A DNA stretch of 64,000 bases, taken from NCBI GenBank assembly GCA_965212025.1, contig OZ243039.1:310001-374000 (forward strand), given 5' to 3'. Shown here piece by piece: positions 9,499-18,481 of the stretch. The DNA comes from G965212025 sp965212025 (GTDB lineage Bacteria; Pseudomonadota; Gammaproteobacteria; Poriferisulfidales; Oxydemutatoraceae). The notes beneath the pieces were generated by a model, which saw nothing but the letters and a program-made list of their open reading frames with translations, had not been told where the DNA came from and ran no database searches. The translations under genes were made by a program, and so were the position numbers. Within the stretch, counting starts at the first letter, position 1; the number at the start of each line of letters is the position of its first letter.

Positions 9499-9719
9499 TT
9501 CAGCTCCTCCCTGTCAGTCAATCCAAACAAGCTATATGCTACACCACTTGTTCACGGCATCTCAATTTGAGGCTTCCAAACGAACAAAACTGGCGAAGCA
9601 CCAGTGTGATTACGGCAAAATATCAAGATGGGCGTACAAGGCGCAGCGAAGTAAGCTGGCTTCGGATCGCGGCTTTTTCGGCTTTTATGTAGGGCGAGAT
9701 TGACATCAACTTCAAGAAC

Positions 9720-11531
9720 GTGAAATTCTTGGCTGGCACTCTTGCTTTTCTTGCTTCCCGATTCTTGCCTTTTCGTTCCTGGTACCGGGAACTCGGAGAG
9801 CCTGGCGTAATGCGGGCAGACGTGGTGGCCGGCGTCACGGTTGCCATGCTGCTGATACCACAAGCGATGGCGTACGCACAATTGGCTGGTCTGCCTGTTT
9901 ACGTGGGTCTGTATGCGGCTTTTTTTCCGGTCATGGCGAGTGGGCTGATGGGTTCGCTGCGGCAACTGGCAACTGGCCCGACAGCAATAGGCTCCTTGCT
10001 GACTTTGTCTGTCATTGGCCCTCTGTCCGGGGGCGACCCCATACTTTTTCTGACTTTGGCAACCATCCTCGCCATCATGGTCGGAACCATTCAGTTCACA
10101 TTAGGCATGTTGAGCATGGGGCGCCTGGTGGTATTTCTTTCACATCCTGTTTTGTTGGGGTTCACCAATGCCGCAGCGATTACGATCGTCACCTCCCAGA
10201 TTGGCAATGTTTTCGGCGTCGGGAAGGTGACTGCGGATGCGAGCTATCAAGTACTGGGGGGCACCTTGATGGAGATTGCCGGGGGGTTCAGCACCCCCAC
10301 TTTGCTCATGGCCTCCGCCGCTTTGCTGATTATTCTGCTTTTGCAAAAATTCTCACCAAAAGTACCTGCTGTGCTGGCAGCGGTCTTGCTGACGGGACTG
10401 GCTTCCTGGCTTCTTGAATACGAAAAGGGCAGTGGTGGCGCAGTCGTTGGCTACGTGCCAGTGGGGTTGCCATCTTTACAGGTTCCGGACATTAACCTCT
10501 CTGCCATATCCGCCATGCTGACCATGTCTTTTGTAATCGTGCTGACCGGCTTCACCGAAGCCATTTCCATTTCCAAAATAGCGGTGGCGCGCACCCGGCA
10601 AAAAATGAACGTAGACCAACTCTTGATCGGCCAAGGATCAGCCAACGTGGTCTCGGGTCTGTTCCAGGGATATCCTGTTTCCGGTTCTTTTTCCCGTACC
10701 GCCTTAAACCTGACCACCGGAGCACGTACTGGCTTCTCCTCAATCGTAACTGCATCAGTAGTTGGCCTGGTGCTGGCTTTCCTGACTTCGAGCCTGTATC
10801 ACTTGCCGCAAGCCACTTTGGCAGTCGTGATTATGCTCTCTGTCGGCAGCCTCGTTAATATCCGACCGTTCATTTCTGTCTGGCGTGTGCAAAAACTTGA
10901 GGGAGTCATCGCTCTGGTCACTTTCGCCGTTACGGTTTTTTCGGCACCACACATGCAGTACGGAATCATCGCAGGCGTTCTCTTGTCTCTGTGCCTGCAA
11001 ATTTACCGCGCCATGCAGCCAAAAACCGTGTTGGTCTCACGCAATCCAGATGGCTTTCTGGAGGATGCCGGCCTGGGTCTGCTGCAGCTCTGTCCAAAAA
11101 TTTCACTGATACGTTTTAACGCTCCCCTGCATTTTGCCAACACGGGATACCTCGAAAGTAAGGTGCTGGAACGGGTGGCGGCAGCACCCAAATTACGGGT
11201 CATGATCGTTGATGCGGTCGCAATGAATGACGTGGACGCCACAGGAGAGGAAATGTTGCGCAGGTTGGTCGACACCTTGCACGAGTCAGGAATTGAGTTT
11301 TTAATCGCCAGGCCACAACCATCCTTGCAAAAGACTCTGCAACGTTCAGGGTTCACAGAGGGGCTCAGGCATCCTGTTTTCCGAAGCCGCGAAGCCGCGC
11401 TGGAGCATGCCTGGCAGCTCCTGAAAACGGATGACAAAAAATGCCCTCTGAAGAGTTGCGAGGCACAAGACTTCAGCACTTGTGTTTTGCAAGAGAAACC
11501 AACGCCGAAGCCGGTGCCTGAACAGGGTTAG
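9720..11531 (+). CDS. SulP-family anion transporter with STAS domain (copy 2)
   Basis: A second 603 aa SulP permease, the duplicate of 4388-6199 and about 90 percent similar by eye. It has the same architecture: SulP signature near residues 45-65, about 12 helices, then a STAS domain and an identical cysteine-bearing C-terminal tail. The start here is GTG, at the same codon as ATG in copy 1. Differences cluster in the membrane part (for instance around residues 150-180), leaving room for different substrate affinity. Both copies are intact, so both are likely expressed. Convergent with trmB 44 bp downstream. Confidence 0.9.
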   Translation: MKFLAGTLAFLASRFLPFRSWYRELGEPGVMRADVVAGVTVAMLLIPQAMAYAQLAGLPVYVGLYAAFFPVMASGLMGSLRQLATGPTAIGSLLTLSVIGPLSGGDPILFLTLATILAIMVGTIQFTLGMLSMGRLVVFLSHPVLLGFTNAAAITIVTSQIGNVFGVGKVTADASYQVLGGTLMEIAGGFSTPTLLMASAALLIILLLQKFSPKVPAVLAAVLLTGLASWLLEYEKGSGGAVVGYVPVGLPSLQVPDINLSAISAMLTMSFVIVLTGFTEAISISKIAVARTRQKMNVDQLLIGQGSANVVSGLFQGYPVSGSFSRTALNLTTGARTGFSSIVTASVVGLVLAFLTSSLYHLPQATLAVVIMLSVGSLVNIRPFISVWRVQKLEGVIALVTFAVTVFSAPHMQYGIIAGVLLSLCLQIYRAMQPKTVLVSRNPDGFLEDAGLGLLQLCPKISLIRFNAPLHFANTGYLESKVLERVAAAPKLRVMIVDAVAMNDVDATGEEMLRRLVDTLHESGIEFLIARPQPSLQKTLQRSGFTEGLRHPVFRSREAALEHAWQLLKTDDKKCPLKSCEAQDFSTCVLQEKPTPKPVPEQG

Positions 11532-11575
11532 CCGACCAGGGGAGTCACCGCCAAGAAAAGCCAGGTCGGTAGGCC

Positions 11576-12304
11576 TCACACGCGCTGGAACTGCAAATGG
11601 CAGATCACCCTTCCCTTCTCAAGGCCTTTCGCTTCAAAACGGGTAGTAACCCACCAGTGCGGCGACCGACAAAAGCCATCCTCGCTTTGAGACAGATTTC
11701 GCAAATGCGCGCTGCTGTTCAGGACGCCAAGCATGTAGTCGGCGTAGTTTCGTTCGTCTGTCACCAAGTACAGCAAGGCACCTTCTCCAAGCACCTGTTC
11801 CAGCAGAGGCAGTAAATCCGGACTGACCAAACGACGTTTGTGGTGGCGGCGTTTGGGCCAGGGATCGGGGAACAGGATCAGCATCCTCGCGCAACTTCCC
11901 GCCGGAAGTAATTCCGCGAGCACTTTCCTCATGTCTCCGTGGAATATTTTCAGATTCTTTAGACCCTGCTCTTCAGCCCGCATCATGAGTCGGGCGATGC
12001 CGGGGCGAAAGACTTCAATCCCCAAAAAATTTTCATCCGGATTATTTTGCGCCAAAGATGCCAAGGTTTCGCCGTTGCCAAAACCTGCTTCAACCGTGAG
12101 AGAGGTATCTGTAGCGAGCCAGCTGTTCGCGAGCAAAGAGGGGGGGTCCGGTAGCTGGTAGTTCTCCCAGTATTTTTCCCAGGCTTTTTTCTGGGCTTTT
12201 TTGAGGTGCCTGCCACGGAGCACGAAGCTGGGCAAATAGCGATGTCTGTCAGAGGCTTGATCACTCTGTTTGTGCTGCGGAATCGCGGCTTTCGTGGTCG
12301 GCAA
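11576..12304 (-). CDS. trmB: tRNA (guanine-N7-)-methyltransferase
   Basis: A 242 aa SAM-dependent enzyme that makes m7G46 in tRNA. The Rossmann SAM loop VEAGFGNGETL (residues ~71-81) and the C-terminal motif LFPDPWPKRRHHKRRL (~146-161) are diagnostic of TrmB. The start is a TTG with no clear ribosome-binding site, so the N-terminus is uncertain by some residues. It is followed 27 bp upstream by thiG on the same strand. A truncated copy lies at 6245-6530. Confidence 0.92.
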   Translation of the reverse strand: MPTTKAAIPQHKQSDQASDRHRYLPSFVLRGRHLKKAQKKAWEKYWENYQLPDPPSLLANSWLATDTSLTVEAGFGNGETLASLAQNNPDENFLGIEVFRPGIARLMMRAEEQGLKNLKIFHGDMRKVLAELLPAGSCARMLILFPDPWPKRRHHKRRLVSPDLLPLLEQVLGEGALLYLVTDERNYADYMLGVLNSSAHLRNLSQSEDGFCRSPHWWVTTRFEAKGLEKGRVICHLQFQRV

Positions 12305-12331
12305 TGCTGTGGTTTTTACCAGACGAAGTGC

Positions 12332-13108
12332 TCAGTCGATCATCCCTGTTTCAGGCGAAGAACTGCTCGCAAAGCGACGCTTTGTCATGCGTCCGGCCAG
12401 GTAGGCAGCGCGTCCTGCCTGTACTGCCAGATTCATGGCACGCGCCATGGTTACAGGTTTCCTGGCCATCGCGATTGCGGTGTTCATCAACACACCGTCG
12501 CAACCGAGTTCCATCGCAATGGCGGCGTCCGAAGCGGTTCCGACTCCTGCATCCACAATAACCGGCACCCGCGCGTTCTCTACAATGCTGCGGATATTGC
12601 CCGGATTGCGAATACCCTGCCCTGACCCTATGGGTGCGGCCAAGGGCATCACGGCCGCACAGCCCATTTCTTCAAATCGAGTCGCCATAACGGGGTCGTC
12701 GTTGGTGTACACCATCACCTTGAAGTCTTTCCGAACCAGCAGCTCTGCCGCTTCCAGCGTCTGTATGACATCCGGGAACAAGGTTTTTTGATCCGCAAGC
12801 ACCTCCAACTTGACAAAAGAATGTCCGAGCAATTCACGCGCGAGCAAGCACACACGAACTGCACTTTCTGCCGTGTAGCAACCTGCCGTGTTCGGAAGAA
12901 TGAACCAGCGATCCGGACTCAGTGTTGACAGCAGATCCGGTTTTTTTGTGGCACGTTCCAAATTCATTCGGCGCAAGGCGACGGTCACGATCTCGGCTCC
13001 GGAAGCCAGCACTGCCACTTTGCTTTCTTCCAGATCCCGGTATTTTCCGGTTCCCACCAAAAGGCGCGAAGTGAACGATTTATCGGCAATAAGCAGTTTT
13101 TCAGTCAT
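12332..13108 (-). CDS. thiG: Thiazole synthase ThiG
   Basis: A TIM-barrel enzyme of 258 aa that builds the thiazole phosphate ring of thiamin from 1-deoxy-xylulose phosphate, dehydroglycine and the sulfur carried by ThiS thiocarboxylate. Family features: SRLLVGTGKY near residues 14-23, KLEVLADQKTLFPD (~95-108; contains the Schiff-base lysine region), and VDAGVGTASDAA (~180-191). The ATG at 13108 with TAGGAA upstream is preferred over a TTG six bases earlier. It lies 88 bp downstream of thiS; thiO is divergent from thiS. I saw no TPP riboswitch in front of the cluster. Confidence 0.95.
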   Translation of the reverse strand: MTEKLLIADKSFTSRLLVGTGKYRDLEESKVAVLASGAEIVTVALRRMNLERATKKPDLLSTLSPDRWFILPNTAGCYTAESAVRVCLLARELLGHSFVKLEVLADQKTLFPDVIQTLEAAELLVRKDFKVMVYTNDDPVMATRFEEMGCAAVMPLAAPIGSGQGIRNPGNIRSIVENARVPVIVDAGVGTASDAAIAMELGCDGVLMNTAIAMARKPVTMARAMNLAVQAGRAAYLAGRMTKRRFASSSSPETGMID

Positions 13109-13196
13109 CGGCAATTCCTACTGCTTTCCCTGCTTCAATTCCACTCTTGCCACGTGAACAGGTGCGCTTTCGCACGACAAAATGGAGGCTTCCCCA

Positions 13197-13397
13197 CTAA
13201 CCGCCACCAATAGCCCGGACAATTTCAACCGCATCCCCATCTTTGAGAATGCATTGGCAGTATTCATCGCGCGGTACAATCGCACGGTTCACTTCAGCGG
13301 CAAATAATTGCCCGTCAAGATCCAGTTTGCCGAGTAATTCCCCGAGGGTCAGCTCTTGGGGATATTCACTCTGGTGCCCGTTTAACTTGAGATTCAT
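13197..13397 (-). CDS. thiS: Sulfur carrier protein ThiS
   Basis: A 66 aa ubiquitin-fold carrier whose C-terminal Gly-Gly (sequence ends RAIGGG) is thiocarboxylated and delivers sulfur to ThiG. The start is ATG. The motifs INLKLNG-type beginning (MNLKLNGHQ) and VPRDEY segment match ThiS. Together with thiG and divergent thiO this forms the thiazole branch of thiamin synthesis; thiF and thiI-like genes are not in the window. Confidence 0.92.
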   Translation of the reverse strand: MNLKLNGHQSEYPQELTLGELLGKLDLDGQLFAAEVNRAIVPRDEYCQCILKDGDAVEIVRAIGGG

Positions 13398-13637
13398 GAT
13401 CCGTTTTGCCTATCCGAAGTCAGCGTTTATGACCTTACTCGCTATACTACCCGAAGTCTTTGTCAGGCCTTTGTGCAGTCGTGGCCGCTGCCTGAAAAGA
13501 GCTGCTTCTGTGCCGAAAAAAGAGCCTGATCGCTCCTCGTAATTCGACCCGATGACTTTTACAAGCTCAAACAAAAACTTCTTATGGCCAAGGCTGTCAG
13601 CGACCTTTCATCTTCCTTTCTGCCACGGTGATTCTCC

Positions 13638-14678
13638 GTGAGCTTTGAAATGCCACGCCACTGTCTGGTCGTAGGCGGCGGCGTACTGGGTCTGTTTACG
13701 GCTCTCAAGCTTCGCAAGCTGGGCTGGCAAGTGATTTTGCTGGAGAAACATTGCCTGGGGGCAGGGGCGAGCTCGGCCGCAGGCGGGATCCTGAGCCCGC
13801 TGTATCCCTGGCGGCAAAGCCGGAAAATAAACTGCCTGTTCAGTCAGTCTCTGTACGCATACCAGAGATTCTTTCGGGAAACAGCGGCATTGGGGATGAG
13901 AGTGGCTTTTTCCCAAGCGGGCTTGTGTTGTCTGGATGTCGAAGAATACCCCATGGCGCGCAAATGGGCTGCATCTCAACACCTTTCCATAGAGACATGG
14001 CCGCGCCGGCGACTGCGTAACGTTTTTCCACGTTTGCGCGCTGGCAGTGGTTTTTTTCTGCCGGATATTTGCCAGGTGGATCCGGTCAATTTAATCACCA
14101 AGCTGACGCAACTGGCGATATATCATGGGGTGCATATTCGTGAAAATCTGTCAGTCCGAAAATTGCTGCTGCGCAATCATGCGGTTGACGGCGTGATTTG
14201 CGAGCGAGAAGAAATTCGCAGTGATGCCGTCGTGATTTGCGCTGGCGCATGGTCCGGAGAGTTGATTCCCGCAGCACAAAAATGGTGTCCGGTACGCCCG
14301 GTAAAGGGACAAATCATCGAGTACCGCGCAAAACCGGGACTATTGCCACATATCGTGTTGCACCGTGGAAAGTATTTAATTCCCAGGCCGGACGGACGGA
14401 TTCTTGTCGGCAGCACTTTGGAAAATTCCGGCTTTGACACCACGCCGACATTCGCCGCCCGCGTCGAACTGGACAGCTTTGCCAGGGGCGTTCTCCCGGG
14501 GCTTTCCCTGTATAAAATATCTGATCAGTGGGCAGGGTTGCGCCCTGGACTCGCCGCGCCCATCGTGGGGGCACATCCCGATATTCAAGGTCTTTTTCTC
14601 AATACCGGCCACTACCGCAATGGAATCGTGCTGGCATCCGGCTCAGCAGACTGGATTGCGGCGGCGTTTACACGCTAA
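13638..14678 (+). CDS. thiO: Glycine oxidase ThiO
   Basis: An FAD-dependent D-amino-acid-oxidase-family enzyme (346 aa, or 342 from the ATG at 13650) that oxidises glycine to dehydroglycine (iminoacetate) for ThiG. The dinucleotide-binding motif is GGGVLGLFTALKLRKLGW (residues ~14-31), followed by the FAD-contacting GASSAAGGILSPLYPW (~47-62) and the C-terminal TGHYRNGIVLASG segment. The start is GTG at 13638 or ATG four codons later; the upstream context does not settle it. Divergent from thiS with a 240 bp gap that must contain both promoters. Confidence 0.9.
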   Translation: MSFEMPRHCLVVGGGVLGLFTALKLRKLGWQVILLEKHCLGAGASSAAGGILSPLYPWRQSRKINCLFSQSLYAYQRFFRETAALGMRVAFSQAGLCCLDVEEYPMARKWAASQHLSIETWPRRRLRNVFPRLRAGSGFFLPDICQVDPVNLITKLTQLAIYHGVHIRENLSVRKLLLRNHAVDGVICEREEIRSDAVVICAGAWSGELIPAAQKWCPVRPVKGQIIEYRAKPGLLPHIVLHRGKYLIPRPDGRILVGSTLENSGFDTTPTFAARVELDSFARGVLPGLSLYKISDQWAGLRPGLAAPIVGAHPDIQGLFLNTGHYRNGIVLASGSADWIAAAFTR

Positions 14679-14753
14679 TCCCCAGAAGCCACCCGGCTTG
14701 AGCTTTTTGCTGTCCACCAAACTTGGGATCATGTCGTTGTCGCAGCATCTGGC

Positions 14754-15953
14754 TCAGTTTTCTTTGCCGAAAACCCGCCAGTACTCTGCAATGCTGACTC
14801 TGCCAGCAGCGACCAGTTTCCTGGCGTGATGCTGCAGTGGTTCATACCCTGGATCTGACGACGCATCGATTAACTGAATTTGATCCGTGTTCCCGTTTCG
14901 GTTCACGCTGCGCGCCTTGCTCGGATCCAGAACCTCAAATACTCCGGTGCGGCCGCGACAACCGGTATACGAACAGCGTTTGCAACCCGTCCCGACAAAC
15001 AGCTGGCCGCCTTCCAGTCCCGGTGCTTGCGACCACTGTTCTGAAGCCTCCTGCGGAGCTTTACAGTGTGGACAAATGGTGCGCAACAGACGCTGCGCCA
15101 AAACCAGGTTGATTGCTGCAGACACCAGGTACAGCGGAATACCAATGTTCACCAAGCGCGTAATGGCGGTTGCAGCGTCTTGGGTGTGAAGGCTGCTAAG
15201 AACGAGATGTCCCGTCAACGCTGCTTTTACTGCAACGTCCGCAGTTTCGTAATCTCTGATTTCACCCACCAGGATTACTTCTGGATCCTGGCGCAGAAAG
15301 GCACGTAGCACCTGGGCAAAACCCAATCCGATTGCCTCGTGAACCTGAACCTGTGAAAGCCCACTCACACGCCGTTCTACCGGATCCTCAACCGTAAGTA
15401 TGCTGAGCGTACCGTCATTGAGTTGCTCCAGGACGGTGTAAAGCGTAGTCGTCTTACCGCTTCCGGTTGGACCACAGACCACGATCATTCCCTGTCTTTT
15501 GCTGATCGCGGTTTGCAGGAAATGGCTGTCTGCAGGAGGAAGCCCCAGAGCCGCATAATCAAAAGTTTGCTTCTGCTCTTTCAGCATTCGCATCGCAACA
15601 CGCTCTCCGAACAGGGTTGGTACCGTAGAAACGCGTACATCAGTCGTACCATGGCGGCATTCAAAGCGAAAGCCTCCATCCTGCGGCAGACGCCGTTCAG
15701 AAATATCAAGAGCGGACAGAATTTTTATCCTGGCGATGACTGCCGGCAACATGTCACGCAGAAAATTCCCGGTTGGCACTTCCAGCAGCACCCCATCGAT
15801 CCGGTAGCGCAGACAGGAACGTTTTTCGTACGGTTCCAGATGGATGTCGCTCGCTTCGTGCTGCAGTGCCATTTGCAAAATATTTTCGACAAAAGCGACG
15901 ACGGATCCCTCGGTATTCAATTGGAATGCTTCGCGGTTTGCCAACGCTTGCAT
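14754..15953 (-). CDS. pilB: Type IV pilus/type II secretion assembly ATPase, short PilB/GspE-like
   Basis: A 399 aa hexameric motor ATPase of the secretion superfamily, cytoplasmic, expected to power pilus extension. Motifs: Walker A GPTGSGKT at residues 161-168, Asp box LTVEDPVE (~187-194), Walker B VILVGEIRD (226-234), His box GHLVLSSLHT (~248-257) and a four-cysteine zinc site (CPHC ... CKRCSYTGC, ~295-330). It is about 170 residues shorter than typical PilB because the N-terminal N1/GSPII_E domain is missing, as in MshE/HofB-like short forms. Last gene of the pilus operon, 5 bp after pilQ. A GspE assignment cannot be excluded, but the neighbours favour a type IV pilus. Confidence 0.85.
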   Translation of the reverse strand: MQALANREAFQLNTEGSVVAFVENILQMALQHEASDIHLEPYEKRSCLRYRIDGVLLEVPTGNFLRDMLPAVIARIKILSALDISERRLPQDGGFRFECRHGTTDVRVSTVPTLFGERVAMRMLKEQKQTFDYAALGLPPADSHFLQTAISKRQGMIVVCGPTGSGKTTTLYTVLEQLNDGTLSILTVEDPVERRVSGLSQVQVHEAIGLGFAQVLRAFLRQDPEVILVGEIRDYETADVAVKAALTGHLVLSSLHTQDAATAITRLVNIGIPLYLVSAAINLVLAQRLLRTICPHCKAPQEASEQWSQAPGLEGGQLFVGTGCKRCSYTGCRGRTGVFEVLDPSKARSVNRNGNTDQIQLIDASSDPGYEPLQHHARKLVAAGRVSIAEYWRVFGKEN

Positions 15954-15958
15954 GAGGC

Positions 15959-17548
15959 TCAGGAGACGATACGTGGCGCAATAAAAACCAGCAGTTCTTT
16001 GGTGTCTTTTGCGCGCAGTTTTCTGCCGAACAGATTGCCAATGATAGGGATCTTGCCAAGTATAGGCACGTAACTATGGGAGTCGTTCTCGGTTTTGAGA
16101 AATATGCCTCCGATAATGACCACGGAATTGTTTTTTGCCAGCAGTCTGGTGCGTATTTCACGACGGCTGATTGGTGGATTGGAGATTCTTTTATCGACGG
16201 TATCTTTGCTTACGGCAACGTCCAATATCATTTTCTCAGAGTCAATGATGCTTGGGGTGACTGCCAAACGTATCCCTGCCTGCTTGAACTCTATGCGCGT
16301 GCCTTGGTCTGAAACCGTGGCATAAGGCACTTCGTCACCCTGAAAAATCATCGCTTCCTGGTTATTCAAGGTGTAAATTTTCGGACTGGAAATAATTTTG
16401 GTTTTGCCTTCCCGCTCCAAGGCGGTCAATTCCAATTTCAGACGTTGTCGATCCAGCAACAGTCCCAACCCCCATACAGGTGCCTCAACAGCCGCATTGA
16501 CAAGCAGGTTGCGTCTGTCTCCAAGAGTCAAAGCTCCGCCACTGTCTGCACCGACACCGGCTGTCCCGGTAAGGTAAAAATTTTCCGACCCCTCCCGTGT
16601 TTTGTAGCCCAGACGCGCACCCAGCCTGTATTCAAAGTCTTCCCCCGCTTCCACGATGTACGCTTCGATCAAAATCTGCTTGACTGGCACATCGGTTTTC
16701 GCGATCACGGCGGCCACGACCGCCAGATCCTTGGCGTTTCCCCGAACGATCAGGGAACGGGTCGGAACGTCCACAGCCAGCTGTAAGGTGTTTTTCCTGT
16801 TTTTGCCGCCAAAAAGGGAAAGCAAGGTCTCGCGCATGAGTTTGGGGTCACTGTGCCTGAGTCGAAACAGCTCGGCATGAAGTTCGTTGCTGCCCGGCAA
16901 CACAATACGGTTCCCCGCAGACAGGGATTTTTCTTCGGCTTGCGTTGAGACATTAAGCACGCCTCGACTTTCCCAGCTATGCAAGCCCAGTATATCCACA
17001 ACAGAGGAAAAGGCATCGCGCCACGGGACACGGCGCAGACGCAATGACAGACGTTTTTCTGACATCTTCTCGCTCAGCGCAATGTTGGCATCCACCAAAA
17101 TCGCGAGCCCACGCAACGCCACGTCAGCAGGAACATTCTGCAGAAACAGGGATATTGGCAAACCTCTGTCCCGCGACTGCCTCGCCTCCAATGGTTCGGA
17201 CAACCTGATTCTTTCCGGAGTGCCAGAGCTGTTCGGCGGAGCAGTCTTTTTGGGAATCACAGACAGGATTTTCCGTTTTTTTTCATCTTTTGGCCGCTGG
17301 GTCAGCGCCTTCTTTGCTTTGCGTGTTTTCCTTTCCCTGGGAGCTTCGACATCACCGGACTGTCCTTGTTCCGTACGCACGTGCTTTGCCTGATTGCTGT
17401 CGTACACGATCATTTTTTCCGGCCGTATTTCTATGGGGATGGTCAAACACCCAAACAGGCAAAAACCCGCTGTGGCAGTTACCAAGGTGAGCCGGAAAGG
17501 AAAGTAAAAACCGACGGGCTTGGCCGTGAATGGGTTCAGACGATACAC
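15959..17548 (-). CDS. pilQ: Outer-membrane secretin PilQ/MshL-like
   Basis: A 529 aa secretin that forms the outer-membrane channel for the pilus. It has an N-terminal hydrophobic segment (residues ~20-38), a charged linker (~50-110), a short N-domain (LFLQNVPADVALRGLAILVDANI, ~130-155), a secretin N1/KH-type domain (FRLRHSDPKLMRETLLSLFGG, ~230-250) and the conserved secretin core ending in VPILGKIPIIGNLFGRK and LLVFIAPRIV. Typical PilQ AMIN domains are absent, so it is closer in size to MshL or HofQ. Located 20 bp after pilP and 5 bp before the ATPase. Confidence 0.88.
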   Translation of the reverse strand: MYRLNPFTAKPVGFYFPFRLTLVTATAGFCLFGCLTIPIEIRPEKMIVYDSNQAKHVRTEQGQSGDVEAPRERKTRKAKKALTQRPKDEKKRKILSVIPKKTAPPNSSGTPERIRLSEPLEARQSRDRGLPISLFLQNVPADVALRGLAILVDANIALSEKMSEKRLSLRLRRVPWRDAFSSVVDILGLHSWESRGVLNVSTQAEEKSLSAGNRIVLPGSNELHAELFRLRHSDPKLMRETLLSLFGGKNRKNTLQLAVDVPTRSLIVRGNAKDLAVVAAVIAKTDVPVKQILIEAYIVEAGEDFEYRLGARLGYKTREGSENFYLTGTAGVGADSGGALTLGDRRNLLVNAAVEAPVWGLGLLLDRQRLKLELTALEREGKTKIISSPKIYTLNNQEAMIFQGDEVPYATVSDQGTRIEFKQAGIRLAVTPSIIDSEKMILDVAVSKDTVDKRISNPPISRREIRTRLLAKNNSVVIIGGIFLKTENDSHSYVPILGKIPIIGNLFGRKLRAKDTKELLVFIAPRIVS

Positions 17549-17568
17549 GGCATTGGAACCGGCCTTCC

Positions 17569-17922
17569 TTAAAAAGAGGTGCGGGGAACGAACAATTGAT
17601 ACATTTTCCCATTGCGCCTGACAACCACTCTTTGCCAGTCAAGCCCGACGACTTCAACACCTTCTTTTTCCAGCGCGTCACCGTTGCTCACGATATAAAA
17701 ATGACCTTGCGTGGTTTCCAGTATGGCAAGCAGGCGTCCCTGGGTTCCCATTATTCCGGCCACCGTGATCCCCGAGACTTGTGCCCGGTGGTCTCCCTCA
17801 GAGTCCTGGGCATGCTTGCTCACGGGCTTACCGGCGAAAGGGTCATCAACTGCCACCGCCGACATGACAGCCATGAGCAGCACCATGCCCGAAAAATATC
17901 GGGAAAATTTATTGCAACACAT
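17569..17922 (-). CDS. pilP: PilP-like pilus assembly protein
   Basis: A 117 aa protein with an N-terminal hydrophobic signal/anchor (residues ~8-26) and a C-terminal half that reads like the PilP beta-sandwich: GIMGTQGRLLAILETTQGHFYIVSNGDAL, then a VVVRRNGKMYQL strand. No lipobox cysteine is evident, unlike classical PilP. It overlaps pilO by 14 bp and precedes the secretin. PilP couples the PilN/PilO inner-membrane pair to PilQ in the periplasm. The assignment rests on position and general fold more than on strong sequence identity. Confidence 0.7.
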   Translation of the reverse strand: MCCNKFSRYFSGMVLLMAVMSAVAVDDPFAGKPVSKHAQDSEGDHRAQVSGITVAGIMGTQGRLLAILETTQGHFYIVSNGDALEKEGVEVVGLDWQRVVVRRNGKMYQLFVPRTSF

Positions 17923-18481
17923 GTTTTTGCCGAAACATCCTGAAATTCAGGTGCATTCTCGGATCCGGTTGACTCGCTTGAGTCTCTACGCGCTCTTCAA
18001 GGATTTGTATTTTGTGAAACCTTGTGGCAATCCGTTCCCGAAAAAGCAGGTAGTCGCTCCATTTGCCTACCAGGGACAATTGCACTCCCAAATGCATCAG
18101 CGCATCTTCCTCTTCATCTGCGTCCGAATGGGTCAGCGGAAGGGGCGTTTCGTACTTCAGCTTTTGCAGGCGCAAGCCAGATGACGTGACCAGCTCAAAA
18201 AGTCTTTTCTGGGTTTGGTGAAGCGGAACCTTCGCAGCCAAACGTTGTATGCCCGCTTCGGTCATTGCCGCAGTTCCCGAAAGCGCGTTTTTTGTTTGCG
18301 TCAGACGGGTGCGAATATTTGCGTGTGCCACTGACAGGTCGCTTGCTTCGGAAAGCGCGTTGCGGTGTTTCGCATTGTTAAAGAACAAAGGAATGATGAT
18401 GCCTGACAGGTAGAGAGCGTTAAGCGTAAACAGGAACAGCACAAGCAAAAAACGCAGCTTTACACGGGATATCCTTTTCAC
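17909..18481 (-). CDS. pilO: PilO-like pilus assembly protein
   Basis: A 190 aa bitopic protein: one membrane helix at residues ~9-32, a coiled-coil stretch (~40-90) and a ferredoxin-like C-terminal domain (LHLGVQLSLVGKWSDYLLFRERIA). This is the architecture of PilO/GspM. It overlaps the PilM/N gene by 4 bp and pilP by 14 bp, so translation is coupled. It is expected to dimerise with the PilN part of the upstream fusion protein. Confidence 0.75.
   Translation of the reverse strand: MKRISRVKLRFLLVLFLFTLNALYLSGIIIPLFFNNAKHRNALSEASDLSVAHANIRTRLTQTKNALSGTAAMTEAGIQRLAAKVPLHQTQKRLFELVTSSGLRLQKLKYETPLPLTHSDADEEEDALMHLGVQLSLVGKWSDYLLFRERIATRFHKIQILEERVETQASQPDPRMHLNFRMFRQKHVLQ

Noticed and set aside
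13398..13637. TPP riboswitch between thiS and thiO
   Set aside because: No CUGAGA or ACCUGAUCUGG-type thi-box elements on either strand.
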